Assembly (NCBI RefSeq): GCF_039542345.1
Contig: NZ_BAABHY010000005.1
Coordinates: 62,001 to 126,000, forward strand
Direction of reading: 5' to 3'
DNA length: 64,000 nt
Source of the DNA: Orbus sasakiae
Lineage (GTDB): Bacteria > Pseudomonadota > Gammaproteobacteria > Enterobacterales > Orbaceae
The position numbers and the translations under genes were made by a program. Shown one piece after another: positions 1-8,695 of this stretch (positions are counted from its first letter, which is position 1; the number at the start of each line of letters is the position of its first letter). Below the pieces are notes generated by a model. It did no database searches and was not told the DNA's origin. It worked only from the letters and a program-made list of their open reading frames with translations.

Positions 1-21
1 CGTTTTTTTATCAACTCTCAT
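1..21 (-). CDS. 5' end of a gene running off the window
   Basis: An ATG at 21 (read leftward) opens a frame of seven visible codons, MRVDKKT, before the window ends. It is preceded by a good Shine-Dalgarno (AGGAG, 8 bases upstream). It lies downstream of the carbamate kinase gene in the same direction, so it may be the next member of the ureide operon. The product cannot be identified from seven residues. Confidence 0.5.
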
Positions 22-40
22 ATCAATAACTCCTAGTAAG

Positions 41-78
41 AATTCCGCATGTATAATCCCTCTAAGATATGCGGAATT
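41..78. other. Inverted repeat downstream of carbamate kinase
   Basis: Perfect 10-bp arms (AATTCCGCAT at 41-50, ATGCGGAATT at 69-78) enclose an 18-bp loop. It sits between the carbamate kinase stop and the partial gene at the left edge. No T-run follows on either strand, so an mRNA processing or stability hairpin is more likely than a classical terminator. Confidence 0.5.
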
Positions 79-164
79 AGTTATTCATTCTGTGATCAAG
101 TTAAATATTTTTTATTAATTCAATCAATTTTAATTAATCATCATGAATTATTAAAACTCACTTA

Positions 165-1070
165 TTAATTTTTACTGACAATCGTACCTTTGCTGCCAGC
201 CATTAATGCTTCGATATCCGTTAGGGTCCCGATATACGCTTTATTGCCGGTTTCTTCAACAAATTCAATGACTGATTTCACTTTTGGTCCAATTGCACCA
301 TCATCAACAGCTAATGGTTTTAAACGTTCAGTATTCACTTTATGTAACGCGGTTTGTTGTGGTGTGCCCCAATTTTCATAAACCGCGTCAGCATCGGTTA
401 GAATCATTAAATGATCTGCTTTTAACTGAATTGCCAATTGCGCAGCAGAGTGATCTTTATCAATAACCGCTTCAACGCCTTTATAACCGTGATTATCCTT
501 AATCACCGGAACACCCCCGCCACCATTACAAATCACAATGGCATCATCGGTTAACAATTTTTTGATGGTATCAATTTCAAGGATATTTTTTGGTTTAGGT
601 GATGGCACCACACGGCGTAAATACTGACCGTCTTTTTTAAACTGCCAGCCATACTGTTGCTTAAGCGCTTGTTCTTCTTCTGGTTGATAAACCGGTCCAA
701 CATATTTAGTTGGATCTTTAAAAGAAGGATCATTTTTATCAACTTCAACTTGTGTTAATAATGTCACGACATTTTTAACATTTTCATGTTGTTGTAAGCT
801 GCGACCAATCATATAACCAAGCATACCTTGGGTTTCTGCCACTAAAATATCTAATGGATAAGCAGGTACTTTCGGGTAAGCGGCATTTTGGAGAGCCAGT
901 AAACCGACTTGAGGCCCATTACCATGCACAATCACTAAACGATACTTACCCGCTAATTTAGCGATTAATTGTGTTGTTGCATCAATATTGCGATATTGAT
1001 TTTCAACCGATAGTTGCTCATTGCGCTTACAAATCGCATTTCCACCTAACGCGATAACAATCAGTTCCAT
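165..1070 (-). CDS. arcC: Carbamate kinase of the ureide pathway
   Basis: Converts carbamoyl phosphate and ADP to ATP plus carbamate, which decays to ammonia and CO2; cytosolic. The 301-residue length is normal for the amino-acid kinase family. Visible motifs are the N-terminal nucleotide loop LGGNA near residue 9, HGNGPQVG near residues 49-56, and the C-terminal ILTDADAVYENWG segment. Shine-Dalgarno AGGAAA precedes the ATG. It is last of the visible leftward genes allC, MFS, allE, kinase. The context points to the YbcF/AllK role, harvesting the carbamoyl phosphate made by the FdrA-YlbE-YlbF system encoded on the other arm, rather than the arginine deiminase pathway, since no arcA or arcB is nearby. 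The enzyme family is secure; the pathway assignment is from neighbours. Confidence 0.93.
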   Translation of the reverse strand: MELIVIALGGNAICKRNEQLSVENQYRNIDATTQLIAKLAGKYRLVIVHGNGPQVGLLALQNAAYPKVPAYPLDILVAETQGMLGYMIGRSLQQHENVKNVVTLLTQVEVDKNDPSFKDPTKYVGPVYQPEEEQALKQQYGWQFKKDGQYLRRVVPSPKPKNILEIDTIKKLLTDDAIVICNGGGGVPVIKDNHGYKGVEAVIDKDHSAAQLAIQLKADHLMILTDADAVYENWGTPQQTALHKVNTERLKPLAVDDGAIGPKVKSVIEFVEETGNKAYIGTLTDIEALMAGSKGTIVSKN

Positions 1071-1114
1071 AATATTTTCCTATAACATGTGTCTAAAAAA
1101 GGTAAAACTCGCCT

Positions 1115-1139
1115 ATAGAGCAGCATAATGCTGCTCTAT
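1115..1139. other. 25-bp perfect palindrome between allE and arcC
   Basis: ATAGAGCAGCAT at 1115-1126 is mirrored by ATGCTGCTCTAT at 1128-1139 around a single central base. On the leftward transcript it lies after allE and is followed about 10 bases later by a T-rich run. It may attenuate or stabilise the mRNA between allE and the kinase gene; a dyadic protein site is also possible. Confidence 0.6.
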
Positions 1140-1181
1140 CATATTGATTAATTAAGCGAATAAATTAATAGCTATGTTTAC

Positions 1182-1961
1182 TTAAAGTTCCACGTCGCGG
1201 TGGCAATCTTTTGAATAAATATAACTTAAAGGCTCGTGACCCACTGCATAACATGCCTGTAATGCATAAGCCCCCATAAAGATATAATCGTCTTTTTTGA
1301 CCGTCACCCAATCATTATCCAAGTTATACATAGCTTGGCCACTCAATAAGTAAGCACCATGTTCTTGGACATGTGTTTCGATATAACCATGGCTTGCACC
1401 AGGTTTAAAGGTCAAAATGTGAAAATTCATATCAAAGGCGAGTTCTTTGGGTAGTAAATCCTGAATGATAACATCGTCCATATCTTCATAGTTGATTTTA
1501 GCCAGATCATTAACATTACCGGCAACCACATATGGCGTATAGCCCGCTAAAGGTTGATATCGTCTTTTGTATAAAAACAAACGTGATGTTTGGCTGTTGT
1601 TTTTCAGATACAGTTTAACACCCGCAGGGCAGTATAAATAGCCGCCAGTTTTTAGCTGATGAGAAGCTTTATCTGCACTTGCCGTAACATCACCTTCAAT
1701 GACATAAACAAACACTTCAATGCCATCAGCACCAAAACCTTGCTCATTTTTGCCATTTGCATGCATGGTAACCATATAGTCAACAAAAGAAGCACCAAGC
1801 TTCGGTGTCGAAAGAATTGTGATATCGCAATTTTCAAACCCTGGAATGATGTTTTTAACTAATCCATCAGGCGGAATAACTGCATAATTATTCCGTTTGA
1901 TTATCGCTCTTGATGCTAATAAGTCTTTTGGATAACCAGTATTATTATTTATATAACCCAT
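1182..1961 (-). CDS. allE: (S)-ureidoglycine aminohydrolase
   Basis: Hydrolyses (S)-ureidoglycine, the product of AllC, to (S)-ureidoglycolate and ammonia; a Mn-dependent bicupin enzyme. At 259 residues it is essentially the length of E. coli AllE (YlbA). It shows two cupin halves: the N-terminal one around GADGIEVFVYVIEGDV, and the C-terminal metal-site region GYIETHVQEHGAYLLSG near residues 192-208. The C terminus YSKDCHRDVEL is the AllE-type ending. Shine-Dalgarno AGGAGAG lies just upstream of the ATG. It follows the MFS gene by 36 bp in the allC-led operon. Without AllE, ureidoglycine decomposes or is used by the transaminase encoded at 9643-10884, so AllE and that enzyme probably compete for one intermediate. 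Confidence 0.95.
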   Translation of the reverse strand: MGYINNNTGYPKDLLASRAIIKRNNYAVIPPDGLVKNIIPGFENCDITILSTPKLGASFVDYMVTMHANGKNEQGFGADGIEVFVYVIEGDVTASADKASHQLKTGGYLYCPAGVKLYLKNNSQTSRLFLYKRRYQPLAGYTPYVVAGNVNDLAKINYEDMDDVIIQDLLPKELAFDMNFHILTFKPGASHGYIETHVQEHGAYLLSGQAMYNLDNDWVTVKKDDYIFMGAYALQACYAVGHEPLSYIYSKDCHRDVEL

Positions 1962-1997
1962 TATTCTCTCCTACGGGAATTCATTGCTTAATTAGGA

Positions 1998-3236
1998 CTA
2001 ATTACTCTTTTTACGCATATTGGTAATAAAGAATATTGCTGTAGCAACAAGCAAAATAGCGATAGCCACATAGAAGCCCGTAATTTTAGTACCTGTTACA
2101 TCAGCTAAATAACCAGTCAATGGTGGAGCAATAACTGAAGAGCTCATACCAAAGAAGTTAAACACACCAAATGTTGTTCCATAGTTAGTTTTGGGTGCAG
2201 TATCAGATACGTGAGAGATCAAAATTGGCTCAACCGTTAACTTACCAAATAAACCATAGAAAATAAGACCAGCTAGTAATAATGAAACTGTTGCAGCTTG
2301 TACTGCTGTTAATAATGTAAAGGCAGCAATGATTTCAAGTACGATGATAAACAGTAGACGTTTACTTCTAAATTTATCAGCAAATTTTGCGATAATTAAC
2401 GCACCCGGAATCGCAGCAAAGGCAACTAATGACGAAGCAGAACCAATGCTACCACCGGTAAAACCACGTTCAGTTTCAAGGAAGTTAGGTAACCAGCTCA
2501 CGATCATGTAATAACCATAACACGTTGCAAAATACATGATATATGACGCGATCATTTGACCACTAAAGAAGCTGTGTTTTTTAGCTGAAACATCAGCAAC
2601 TGCTGCTGTCTCTTCTGCTTTTTTCGCTTCTTGTACCGGTTTTGCTTTCGGACCATCTTTAATGATTATCGCAAAACCAGCAACTAAACAAAGTAGTAAT
2701 GCTGCGATAATGTAAAGCATGTATTCCCAAGGCATACCCCAAGATTTAACGAAGAAGCTTGTTGCAAGTAAGCTAATCCCCATACCAAGTGCAGAACCGG
2801 TATTGATAATCGCCGAAGCAAAGCTACGGTGTTCTGAAGGAATGTTTTCAGCAGACAAAGACCAAGCGCTGCCATAATAAGAACCACAACCAAGACCTGC
2901 AAGTAAACTACCTGCATAAATCATCGTGATGTCAGTTGCATTACCAATTAACAGTGCGGCAATTGCAAAAAGTGTAAAGCCTGGAATCACAACCGCTTTT
3001 TTACCAAAACGGTCAACGAGCATCCCTGCTGGAATTTGCATTGCGGTATAAGCAAAGAAATAACAGCTCGCAATTAAACCTAAAGCAGTATTAGACTGAG
3101 GTCCAATCGTTGCTTGTACTTCTGGAAAAATTGCAGTTAATACAGGACGGTAAATCCACATTACCATCCAACCCAGACACAATAATACGACGATTTTATG
3201 CCAATACTGAATACCACTTGTTTTTGACGTTGTCAT
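1998..3236 (-). CDS. MFS transporter in the allantoate operon
   Basis: A 412-residue major facilitator with about 12 predicted membrane segments. The MFS signature between helices 2 and 3 is seen as GMLVDRFGKKAV near residue 77, and a charged central loop (KPVQEAKKAEETAA) separates the two six-helix halves. GGAGAG precedes the ATG. It is sandwiched between allC and allE with 23- and 36-bp gaps, so uptake of allantoate, allantoin or another ureide is the natural guess, but the sequence does not show the substrate. It is not the NCS1-type AllW permease of E. coli and would be a functional replacement for it. Confidence 0.85.
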   Translation of the reverse strand: MTTSKTSGIQYWHKIVVLLCLGWMVMWIYRPVLTAIFPEVQATIGPQSNTALGLIASCYFFAYTAMQIPAGMLVDRFGKKAVVIPGFTLFAIAALLIGNATDITMIYAGSLLAGLGCGSYYGSAWSLSAENIPSEHRSFASAIINTGSALGMGISLLATSFFVKSWGMPWEYMLYIIAALLLCLVAGFAIIIKDGPKAKPVQEAKKAEETAAVADVSAKKHSFFSGQMIASYIMYFATCYGYYMIVSWLPNFLETERGFTGGSIGSASSLVAFAAIPGALIIAKFADKFRSKRLLFIIVLEIIAAFTLLTAVQAATVSLLLAGLIFYGLFGKLTVEPILISHVSDTAPKTNYGTTFGVFNFFGMSSSVIAPPLTGYLADVTGTKITGFYVAIAILLVATAIFFITNMRKKSN

Positions 3237-3259
3237 TATGGCAACTCTCCTTTGTTTTT

Positions 3260-4486
3260 CTATTCTTGATAAGCTAACTGGTAAAGCGCATACGTTAACG
3301 CTTTAATGCCTTCGACTAAATCTTCAGTTTTAGTTTCTTCGGCTGGATTATGACTAATCCCTTTAATACTTGGCACAAAAAGCATTGCTGTTGGCACGCG
3401 TGGTGCAAAAATTTGCGAATCGTGTCCTGCACCGCTGTGCATAATACGGAAATTTAAGTTCGCTTTTTGGCATTGCTCTTCTAGCATTTTGGTTAATTTT
3501 GCATCCATTGGAATTGGCGGCTCATCCATCCAACGGTTGATTTCAATCTCAAGACCGAGTTCATCAGCAATACGTTTCATATCAGCTTCGATTTCTTCGG
3601 TAAATGAGGTGATCACGTTTTGGTCTGTATGACGACAATCCATTGTAAAGAGCACTTCACCTGGGACGACATTCACCACGTTTGGTTTTGGTTCAACGCG
3701 ACCAAATGTAAGCACTAATGGATCACCAACAGCAACGGCTTTATTAATTGATTCATAACAGATTCGGCTAAATGCATAGACTGCATCACGGCGGTATCCC
3801 ATTGGCGTTGTTCCCGCATGGTTAGCTTCACCAATTAAACGAATATTGTAACGGCGTTGACCAACAATACTGGTCACAACACCAATACTTTTTTGTTCGC
3901 GTTCTAATACGCCACCTTGTTCAATGTGTAACTCAACAAATGCTTTAATATCTTTACGTGGTTGCTGTGTGTTGAATTTAAAACCACATGATTTCATTGC
4001 TTCAACAAAGTTGATGCCTTCAGCATCTTTGATATTTTCAACATCTTTCGTATTAGCAAGACCAAATACGTTTTTACTCCCCCAAAATACAAACGGGAAA
4101 CGACTGCCTTCTTCTTCGGCCATTGAAATCAATTCAAGCGTTCTCAGTGGTTGACCATACTTTTCTTTTAGGTAAGCCATCGCCAAGAATGCGCCGACAA
4201 TACCAAGTTGACCGTCTAATTTACCACCGTTCACCACCGTATCGACATGTGAACCAGACATCACCACTTCGTCTTTATGCTTGCTACCTTCAAAGCGACC
4301 ATATAAGTTACCAATATCATCAAAATAGGTCGTCATACCGATATTGGTCATTCGCTCTTTTAATGCATTTTGTGCATCGAGCCACTCTTTAGAGTAAAGT
4401 AAGCGTGTTGTACCGCCATTATCTAAACCACCAAAACTTGATATCCACTTTACTATGTCAGCGACATCATCATATAAGATATTCAT
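3260..4486 (-). CDS. allC: Allantoate amidohydrolase
   Basis: Hydrolyses allantoate to (S)-ureidoglycine with release of ammonia and CO2; a cytosolic, metal-dependent, dimeric M20-family enzyme. Its 408 residues match the family. Visible metal-site motifs are GSHVDTVVNGGKLDG near residues 77-91, the catalytic and metal acids in AEEEGSRF, ELHIEQG near residues 186-192, and the C-terminal GAGHDSQIFA. The dimerisation or lid domain in between carries the typical N-carbamoyl amidase segment GEANHAGTTPMG. AGGT precedes the ATG. As first gene of the leftward operon, its promoter must lie in the 4487-4900 control region. No allantoinase (allB) is in the window, so allantoate may be the entry substrate or allB is elsewhere. 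Confidence 0.95.
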   Translation of the reverse strand: MNILYDDVADIVKWISSFGGLDNGGTTRLLYSKEWLDAQNALKERMTNIGMTTYFDDIGNLYGRFEGSKHKDEVVMSGSHVDTVVNGGKLDGQLGIVGAFLAMAYLKEKYGQPLRTLELISMAEEEGSRFPFVFWGSKNVFGLANTKDVENIKDAEGINFVEAMKSCGFKFNTQQPRKDIKAFVELHIEQGGVLEREQKSIGVVTSIVGQRRYNIRLIGEANHAGTTPMGYRRDAVYAFSRICYESINKAVAVGDPLVLTFGRVEPKPNVVNVVPGEVLFTMDCRHTDQNVITSFTEEIEADMKRIADELGLEIEINRWMDEPPIPMDAKLTKMLEEQCQKANLNFRIMHSGAGHDSQIFAPRVPTAMLFVPSIKGISHNPAEETKTEDLVEGIKALTYALYQLAYQE

Positions 4487-4900
4487 AATTATTTACCTAT
4501 CTTGTGTTGAATCTTAAATAACACCATTAATTTGTATTAAATCAAAAGCATAATCATTCATCTAATACAAATTAAAGCGAACCCTACTAAAAACAGTCAA
4601 TCATACACATTAGTTTCGCTTAATAACATACTTATTATTAGCAGAGAATACTGTGATCCAATTAACTATTTCTTTTTTATAAAATTAAATTCAACTAATT
4701 ACAACCGTTTGTGAAAGAATTTTTAATAAAAAGATAAATAATTAATTTTTAATAATTTTTGCTAAAATAGGAATTAGGCAATTTGTGACATCATTCAAAA
4801 CTAATTATATTTTTTTCGGTAATATAGAATAAACAGTCCAATTACATTAGCGTTAGTAATACTTTTACATAAATTTATTAACATTGAGAGGCCATTTCTC
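4487..4900. promoter_or_regulatory. Divergent control region between allC and fdrA
   Basis: A 414-bp, very AT-rich region with no gene. It contains a perfect 11-bp inverted repeat, AATTTGTATTA at 4529-4539 and TAATACAAATT at 4563-4573, placed 43-87 bp upstream of allC. Its arms are 34 bp centre to centre, a size suited to a dimeric or tetrameric regulator. The encoded AllS-like LysR protein is the obvious candidate ligand, but this is inference. The fdrA side is A/T-rich without a hexamer pair I would trust. Confidence 0.55.
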
Positions 4901-6565
4901 ATGATTCAAGCTTTTATAAAAAAAGGGAGTTTCCAAGATTCAGTTAGTCTTATGCTGATATCTAAGAAACTAAGTAATTTAGATGAGGTCGATGAAGTCT
5001 CAGTCATGATGGGCACACCGGCCAACAAGTCATTATTGACTAATACGGGTTTTTGGAGCGATATTTTTAACGACGCGACCCCTAACGACATTTGTGTTGC
5101 CATTAAGACAAATGATTCGGGTGATGTCGTTAAATTAATCAGCGATTCTTTGGAAGAAGCGTTGAAAAATATTGCTCAACAGCAACAAGGGGGCGCACGG
5201 TTACTCAAAGCGCGTCGTTTTGATAGTGCTAAACAAAAACTGCCAGATGCCAATTTAGTCTTGATATCTATTGCGGGTGAATATGCGCCGGGTCTTGCTG
5301 AACAGGCATTAGACAATGACAAAAACGTGATGATTTTCTCAGATAACGTATCTGTGCAAGATGAAATTCGATTAAAACAGAAAGCGGCAGAAAAGGATCT
5401 TATCGTCATGGGTCCAGACTGTGGTACCGCAATTATTGCGGGTGCCCCACTAGCCTTTTCCAACGTCATCCCACAAGGTAACATTAGTGTGATTGGCGCA
5501 TCGGGTACGGGTATCCAAGAAGTAATTTCTCAAATCGCTCTACTTGGACAAGGTATCACACAAGCCATTGGCTTAGGTGGACGTGATTTATCAGCCGATG
5601 TTGGTGGCATCAGTGCACTAACAGCCTTAAAAATGCTTGATGCCGATGCACAAAGCCAAGTTATTACGTTTGTGTCAAAACCGCCAGCGGAAAGTGTCCG
5701 AATCAAAGTCATCGAAGCAATGAAGAAAATTCATAAGCCGATCGTTGCGCTCTTTTTAGGGGCTAAAGCGGATAAACCACACGATGATAATATCTATTTT
5801 GCCAATACACTTGATGAAGCAGCGCGTATTTCTGCCCAACTGGCTAAAGTTGAAAAAGAAGCGAGCCTAGCGCCATCAGTTGCAAATAAACATATTTCAG
5901 GTCTGTACACAGGGGGAACCCTTGCTTCTGAAGCGGCAATGCTACTTGCTGAAAAATTGGATGTTGCAGTCAGCAAAGATCACGATAAAGGTATTATGTT
6001 AGATGCCAAAGGTCATAAAATTATTGACCTTGGTGATGACTTCTACACCGTAGGCCGTCCTCACCCAATGATTGATCCATCAATTCGTGAACAAGAAATT
6101 GCTAATCTTGGCACCAAAAATGACATCGGTGTTTTATTGTTGGATCTGGTGATTGGTTATGGTGCCAATGCCAATCCAGCTGAATCCGTAACCGTCGGCG
6201 TTGAAAAAGCACGACAAAAACGTTCAGCGGACAATCCACTGGTTGTGATTGCAACCGTTACCGGTTCAGAACAAGACCCACAAGTTCGATCAACACAAGT
6301 TGAAGCACTTAAAAATGCCGGGATTATTGTTATGGACAATCTACCGGAAGCGATTTTACTCGCAAGCAAACTCATTACACCAAGACAAGTCTTATCTAGT
6401 GGTAAAACTTACCCGCTATTAGACAAAGTGGGTGTTATTAATGTAGGTTTACGTAGTTTTGCCGAGGATCTGCAATCTGCAGGTACTCCAGTGGTTCATT
6501 ACCAATGGGCACCTATTGCAGGTGGCAACCAGAAACTCGCTAACATTTTGAAAAAATTACAGTAA
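4901..6565 (+). CDS. fdrA: FdrA, acyl-CoA-synthetase-like subunit of oxamate carbamoyltransferase
   Basis: A 554-residue protein of the FdrA family, which resembles the alpha subunit of succinyl-CoA synthetase. The visible core includes DPNCGT-like GPDCGTAIIAG near residue 172, a Rossmann-type SVIGASGTGIQEV, and the FdrA-typical GGRDLSADVGG. In E. coli the fdrA-ylbE-ylbF set (renamed allFGH) has been assigned oxamic transcarbamylase: oxalurate plus phosphate gives oxamate plus carbamoyl phosphate. Here the same three genes are contiguous (gaps of 11 and 3 bp), and a carbamate kinase is in the opposite arm, which fits that assignment. GAGAGG lies 9 bases before the ATG. First gene of the rightward operon. 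Confidence 0.9.
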   Translation: MIQAFIKKGSFQDSVSLMLISKKLSNLDEVDEVSVMMGTPANKSLLTNTGFWSDIFNDATPNDICVAIKTNDSGDVVKLISDSLEEALKNIAQQQQGGARLLKARRFDSAKQKLPDANLVLISIAGEYAPGLAEQALDNDKNVMIFSDNVSVQDEIRLKQKAAEKDLIVMGPDCGTAIIAGAPLAFSNVIPQGNISVIGASGTGIQEVISQIALLGQGITQAIGLGGRDLSADVGGISALTALKMLDADAQSQVITFVSKPPAESVRIKVIEAMKKIHKPIVALFLGAKADKPHDDNIYFANTLDEAARISAQLAKVEKEASLAPSVANKHISGLYTGGTLASEAAMLLAEKLDVAVSKDHDKGIMLDAKGHKIIDLGDDFYTVGRPHPMIDPSIREQEIANLGTKNDIGVLLLDLVIGYGANANPAESVTVGVEKARQKRSADNPLVVIATVTGSEQDPQVRSTQVEALKNAGIIVMDNLPEAILLASKLITPRQVLSSGKTYPLLDKVGVINVGLRSFAEDLQSAGTPVVHYQWAPIAGGNQKLANILKKLQ

Positions 6566-6576
6566 GAGGTTTAGAT

Positions 6577-7839
6577 ATGTACGCATCAATTAATGAAGCA
6601 AACCAAGCCGTTCTTGATAGAATCAAAGAAGCCAGACCACATTGGCTTGGCGTTATTCCAGCTAAAGAAGCCATTCCTACACTACAAACAGGACAAAAAT
6701 TACTGCATGCTGGTCCACCTATTGTCTGGGATGATATGACAGGTCCAATGCAAGGTGCTTGTATTGGTGCATGTTTATTTGAAGGTTGGGCAAAAAATGA
6801 AGATGAAGCCGTTACATTACTAAAAAATGGTAAAGTGGAATTTATCCCATGTCACTCAGTGAGTGCTGTTGGCCCAATGGGTGGGATTACCTCTGCCAAT
6901 ATGCCAGTTGTGGTTGTTGAAAATATCACGCAAGGTAACCGTGCATACTGTAACTTGAACGAAGGTATCGGTAAAGTGATGCGTTTTGGTGCTTATGGTG
7001 AAGATGTTCAAGCGCGTCACCGTTGGATGCGTGATTCATTAGGCCCTGCATTAAATGAAGCATTACAACTGTTTGATAAAGGTATTGATCTTACCGCATT
7101 AATGGCCCAAGCCATTACAATGGGTGATGAATTCCACCAACGTAACATTGCTGCATCAGCGCTATTATTAAGAACCTTATCACCTAAATTAGCATTATTA
7201 AACCGTGATAAAGCTGAAATGGCGAAAATTTTTGAATTCTTAAGCGTGACTGACCAGTTCTTCTTAAACGTGGCAATGGCATTTTGTAAATCCGCAATGG
7301 ACAGTGCCGCACAAATTGAAGCAGGCACAATCGTAACGGTGATGACACGTAACGGTAAAGACTTTGGTATCAAAGTGAGTGGTCTGGGTGATCAATGGTT
7401 TACTGCACCGGTTAATACACCACAAGGTCTATTCTTTACGGGTTATTCACAAGATGAAGCTAACTCAGATATCGGTGACAGTGCGATTACCGAAGCATTC
7501 GGTATTGGTGGCGCCGCTATGGTTGCCGCACCTGGCGTAACCCGCTTCGTCGGCGCAGGTGGTGTTGAAGCTGCGATTGAAACATCTGATGAAATGAGCG
7601 AAATCTACTTAGAACATAACCCATTATTCCAAATTCCATCATGGAATTTCCAAGGGTGCTGTTTAGGTTTAGATATTCGTCGCGTGGTTGAAACGGGAAT
7701 TACCCCATTAATCAACACCGGGATTGCTCATAAAAAAGCAGGTATTGGTCAAATCGGTGCCGGTACAGTACGTGCACCATTAGCTTGCTTTGAAAAAGCA
7801 CTTGAAGCATTAGCTAAAAAGATGAATATCACTGACTAG
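6577..7839 (+). CDS. ylbE: YlbE/AllG (DUF1116) subunit of oxamate carbamoyltransferase
   Basis: A 420-residue DUF1116-family protein. Conserved-looking blocks are GPPIVWDDMTGPMQGA near residues 46-61, CHSVSAVGPMGGITSANMPV near residues 92-111, and the C-terminal GIGQIGAGTVRAP. It starts 11 bp after fdrA with AGG upstream of the ATG. In E. coli the equivalent gene is needed with fdrA and ylbF for oxamic transcarbamylase activity. No signal peptide or membrane segment is evident, so it is cytosolic. How the three subunits divide catalysis is not deducible here. Confidence 0.88.
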   Translation: MYASINEANQAVLDRIKEARPHWLGVIPAKEAIPTLQTGQKLLHAGPPIVWDDMTGPMQGACIGACLFEGWAKNEDEAVTLLKNGKVEFIPCHSVSAVGPMGGITSANMPVVVVENITQGNRAYCNLNEGIGKVMRFGAYGEDVQARHRWMRDSLGPALNEALQLFDKGIDLTALMAQAITMGDEFHQRNIAASALLLRTLSPKLALLNRDKAEMAKIFEFLSVTDQFFLNVAMAFCKSAMDSAAQIEAGTIVTVMTRNGKDFGIKVSGLGDQWFTAPVNTPQGLFFTGYSQDEANSDIGDSAITEAFGIGGAAMVAAPGVTRFVGAGGVEAAIETSDEMSEIYLEHNPLFQIPSWNFQGCCLGLDIRRVVETGITPLINTGIAHKKAGIGQIGAGTVRAPLACFEKALEALAKKMNITD

Positions 7840-7842
7840 TGA

Positions 7843-8694
7843 ATGAGTAATATTGTAAAACCTCTTGCCGTTAGTGCACACATTACGTGTGCACCGGGGG
7901 AGGTTTTTTGTTTTAGTCTGCATAACAAAGTCATTAATTTAACCGATAATAATAATCAAATCATTACATTACATTCGTTTAATAATGGTCTAAGCCCCAT
8001 GGGGTGGTCATTAAGACAAGACGACTTTTGGTATATCTATGATCTCATTGAACGCGATCATGTGGCAATATCACAAACAAACTGTGGGGATTTAGTTTTT
8101 GGTGATACGACGTTGTGTCGTCAAGCCCGTCAATTAAATCTTACTATCCAGCAGCCGTTTACACTGCAAAAAAACGTTGTTTATACTTTACTTTCACCAC
8201 TGAAACATTCAACAGGATTATTTGGTGATCTGGCAAGCCTACTCAATCAGCCACTGAATGCAGAACTACAGCAATTTTATGAGCAAATTAGTCGATTCCT
8301 TACTAATCAACCCTTTAATTTAGAACCCTTTATTGGATTAGGGCCAGGGCTAACACCAACCTTCGACGATATATTAGTGGGGATTTTTGCTGCACTCTAT
8401 ACCGACCGCTCGCGGCACCCACAATTAGTCAACATGCACACCTATTTACCAGAATCTAAACTTGAAACCTTAACCACAAAAGTTAGTGCCGCATTTTTAA
8501 CATGTGCATTTAAAGGGACTTTTACGCTAAATCTACTTGCAGTCATCTCATCAATTAGGCAATATAATCAAAACACTTTAGCAATGAAAAAATTACTCAG
8601 CTATGGACATAGTTCAGGAGCTGATTTGTTGCTTGGTATTTGGATAGGTACGCTGCTTTTAGAGCAAGACTATCATCACAATGAGGTGGAGTAA
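7843..8694 (+). CDS. ylbF: YlbF/AllH (DUF2877) subunit of oxamate carbamoyltransferase
   Basis: A 283-residue DUF2877 protein. The diagnostic stretch is FIGLGPGLTPTFDDILVG near residues 163-180, with a second glycine-rich block YGHSSGADLLLGIWIGT near the C terminus. The ATG lies only 3 bp after the ylbE stop and has no clear Shine-Dalgarno, suggesting translational coupling. The 3' end runs directly into the ribosome-binding site of the allS-like gene, whose ATG is 1 base after this stop. Third member of the fdrA-ylbE-ylbF set; the function is by family and context. Confidence 0.85.
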   Translation: MSNIVKPLAVSAHITCAPGEVFCFSLHNKVINLTDNNNQIITLHSFNNGLSPMGWSLRQDDFWYIYDLIERDHVAISQTNCGDLVFGDTTLCRQARQLNLTIQQPFTLQKNVVYTLLSPLKHSTGLFGDLASLLNQPLNAELQQFYEQISRFLTNQPFNLEPFIGLGPGLTPTFDDILVGIFAALYTDRSRHPQLVNMHTYLPESKLETLTTKVSAAFLTCAFKGTFTLNLLAVISSIRQYNQNTLAMKKLLSYGHSSGADLLLGIWIGTLLLEQDYHHNEVE

Positions 8695-8695
8695 C

